Source of the DNA: Candidatus Avelusimicrobium stercoris
GTDB lineage: Bacteria > Elusimicrobiota > Elusimicrobia > Elusimicrobiales > Elusimicrobiaceae
Length of the DNA: 60,929 nt
NCBI GenBank assembly: GCA_002432025.1
Contig: DJFE01000036.1
Location: 1 to 60,929, forward strand
Reading direction: 5' to 3'
The position numbers and the translations under genes were made by a program. The notes under the pieces are model-generated. The model worked only from the letters and a program-made list of their open reading frames with translations, was not told the DNA's origin and made no database searches. Within the stretch, counting starts at the first letter, position 1. Each line of letters opens with the position of its first letter. Shown here one piece after another: positions 59,605-60,929 of the stretch.

Positions 59605-60797
59605 TGAAGAAGGTTTTTCATTTGCTGGCGGCGGTATGCCTTTTGGCGTCCGCCGCCGTTTCGTCCCAAGCGGAAATTACGCTCCCGCCGGACGTAATGG
59701 CCTACGCCACGGAAGGGATTAACGGCGTATATAGTTTGGATTTTGACACCGCGGATAAGAACATCCAAAAGGTGTTTGCCGAATACCCGGACCACCCGTT
59801 TGCACACTTTGGCAACGCGATGATTGCTTGGAGCCGCTACGAGTACGAATATGAACTCAGCGACGACAAACAACGCAAGGTGTTTGAGCAGATTTTGGAT
59901 GATTCCATTGCCGGCATTAAACGCTGGATTAAAAAGAATCCGGACGATTCCAACGCCTATATGGGCATTGGTGCCTTGTACGGCCTGCGCGCAATGTTTA
60001 CAATGAGAAACCGCAGTTGGATTACGGCGTATTTCAGCGGCAGAAAGGCCATTAAAAACTTGGAAAAATCCTTGGAAATTGACCCCACCTATTACGATGC
60101 ATATTTTGGCCTGGGCATTTACCAGTATTACGCGGGCACCTTGCCCTCGGTCATTAAGGTTTTAGCCAAAATCGTAGCCATTAAGGGCAACCCGGACGAG
60201 GGGGTCAAGCAACTCAACTTGGCGCGCGAAAAGGCGCACTTTACGTCCGACAGCGCCAAACTGATTTTGATTGAAATCCAAAACACGCGTAACAGCAAAT
60301 ACTACGACCCGGAGAAATCGTTGCAGTACATCCGCGAGTTGCGCGCTAAATACCCCAAAAACCCGCTGATGCACTATGTGGAAATTATCTGCCTGTACGA
60401 AACGGGCCACTATAAAGAAGTAACCGAACAAGCCGAACGGTTTTTGGCTTTAATCGGCAAAGACCCGTTTTATAAGGATATTTACATTTCCCGCGCTTAT
60501 ACCGCGCTGGGGACCGCGCAAATGGCGCAGGGCAATTTTGAGGCTGCCAAAACCTTGTTTGAACAAGGGCATACGGCGCTTGAAAAGCAGGAGCCCAGCC
60601 GCTGGGGCGTGTGGAACGAGTTCCGCCTGGGCGAGGTATACGATATTTTAGGCGAGCGCGAAAAGGCCAAGGCGCAATATAAGTATGTGCTTTCGTTTAA
60701 GGATAAATGGGGCTTTGACGATGCCGCAAAGGCGCTCTTAAAAACGCCGTATAGCGTGTCGGAAGGCGGAAATGTAGGTCCGTTGCCCCCACTGTAA
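59604..60797 (+). CDS. Exported TPR-repeat protein
   Basis: 397 residues. Signal peptide of about 23 residues (ending VSSQA), then helical tetratricopeptide-like repeats (AYMGIGALYGLRAMF, YYDAYFGLGIYQYYAG, RAYTALGTAQMAQGNFEAA, NEFRLGEVYDILGEREKA). Probably a periplasmic protein-interaction scaffold. It ends in a Pro-rich tail. Translationally coupled to serS. Confidence 0.85.
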   Translation: MKKVFHLLAAVCLLASAAVSSQAEITLPPDVMAYATEGINGVYSLDFDTADKNIQKVFAEYPDHPFAHFGNAMIAWSRYEYEYELSDDKQRKVFEQILDDSIAGIKRWIKKNPDDSNAYMGIGALYGLRAMFTMRNRSWITAYFSGRKAIKNLEKSLEIDPTYYDAYFGLGIYQYYAGTLPSVIKVLAKIVAIKGNPDEGVKQLNLAREKAHFTSDSAKLILIEIQNTRNSKYYDPEKSLQYIRELRAKYPKNPLMHYVEIICLYETGHYKEVTEQAERFLALIGKDPFYKDIYISRAYTALGTAQMAQGNFEAAKTLFEQGHTALEKQEPSRWGVWNEFRLGEVYDILGEREKAKAQYKYVLSFKDKWGFDDAAKALLKTPYSVSEGGNVGPLPPL

Positions 60798-60820
60798 AAA
60801 CCGCATAAAACCGTATTTTA

Positions 60821-60844
60821 GCCGCCCGAAAGGGCGGTTTTTTA
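60821..60844 (+). terminator. Terminator after the TPR gene
   Basis: GCCGCCC and GGGCGGT around GAAA, then TTTTT. Confidence 0.88.
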
Positions 60845-60857
60845 TAACTACTGCTCA

Positions 60858-60929
60858 CAATAAACCCCGGGCGTAAGCCCGAGGGATGGAGTGTGCGAAC
60901 CCGCTACTAGAAAACTTTGTTTTCTCATT
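60858..60929. repeat. Repeat-like tail of the window
   Basis: CCCCGGGCGTAAGCCCGAGGG forms a short dyad around GTAA, and AGAAAACTTTGTTTTCT near 60911 is a second dyad. No gene is seen; the window ends inside it. It resembles small intergenic repeats but no second copy occurs here. Confidence 0.35.

Overview
The window reads as chromosomal core DNA from a Gram-negative, diderm, anaerobic bacterium. The outer membrane is indicated by a TolC/RND efflux system, a beta-barrel protein, and the LPS inner-core genes hldD and kdsC. An anaerobic lifestyle that tolerates some oxygen is indicated by an operon of thiol peroxidase, superoxide reductase, flavodiiron protein, flavin reductase and rubredoxin. 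Overall gene style and the dnaA-dnaN-dciA-gyrB-gyrA order would fit a gut Elusimicrobium-like organism (Elusimicrobiota). That assignment is inference from memory of such genomes and needs a database search.

Layout. 1-550: the start of a tRNA operon (Gly, then probably Thr) on the minus strand, a candidate small RNA, and tRNA-Cys. 550-930: a palindromic intergenic element. 939-7079: a TetR-controlled tripartite efflux operon. 7235-8930: a membrane protein and the peptidase SppA. 9028-12885: dapA-asd-dapB and a MurC-like ligase, for diaminopimelate and peptidoglycan. 12957-16585: glmU-prs-rplY-pth. 16739-18660: the RNA modification genes rsmE and mtaB. 18725-22320: hrcA-grpE-dnaK with an unusual split CIRCE region. 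22580-27031: tatD, two lipoproteins, ligA, nusB. 27115-28322: infC-rpmI-rplT. 28471-36047: the full F0F1 ATP synthase operon with hldD inserted between atpA and atpG. 36258-37721: a cytoplasmic GH13 glycosidase. 38274-46307: gyrA, gyrB, dciA, dnaN, dnaA with DnaA boxes (the oriC region). 46618-49447: the oxygen-defence operon. 49584-53493: glycosyltransferase, lepB, parA, parB with two parS sites. 54172-57327: a sugar aminotransferase, an MgtC-like protein, an outer-membrane protein and kdsC. 57376-60797: a CsgG-like lipoprotein, a small membrane protein, serS and a TPR protein.

How it fits together. The stretch from gyrA to parB is the origin domain: initiator, clamp, helicase loader, gyrase, DnaA boxes in the dnaA-dnaN gap, and the ParABS segregation system about 6 kb away. 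The oxygen-defence operon sits between the two. No strange cargo (phage, transposase, CRISPR, toxin-antitoxin) is visible.

The most interesting non-coding signals are: (1) seven genes whose -10 box ends 6-7 bases before the ATG, implying leaderless mRNAs; (2) CIRCE half-sites bracketing a perfect-consensus promoter; (3) a promoter-to-terminator small RNA next to the tRNA operon; (4) families of dispersed intergenic repeats concentrated in two gene-free gaps; (5) a TetR-type palindrome shared between the efflux promoter and the ATP synthase promoter; (6) a tripartite efflux adaptor that appears to lack its alpha-hairpin. I see no single obvious new multi-gene system; the leaderless class and the repeat families are the best leads.
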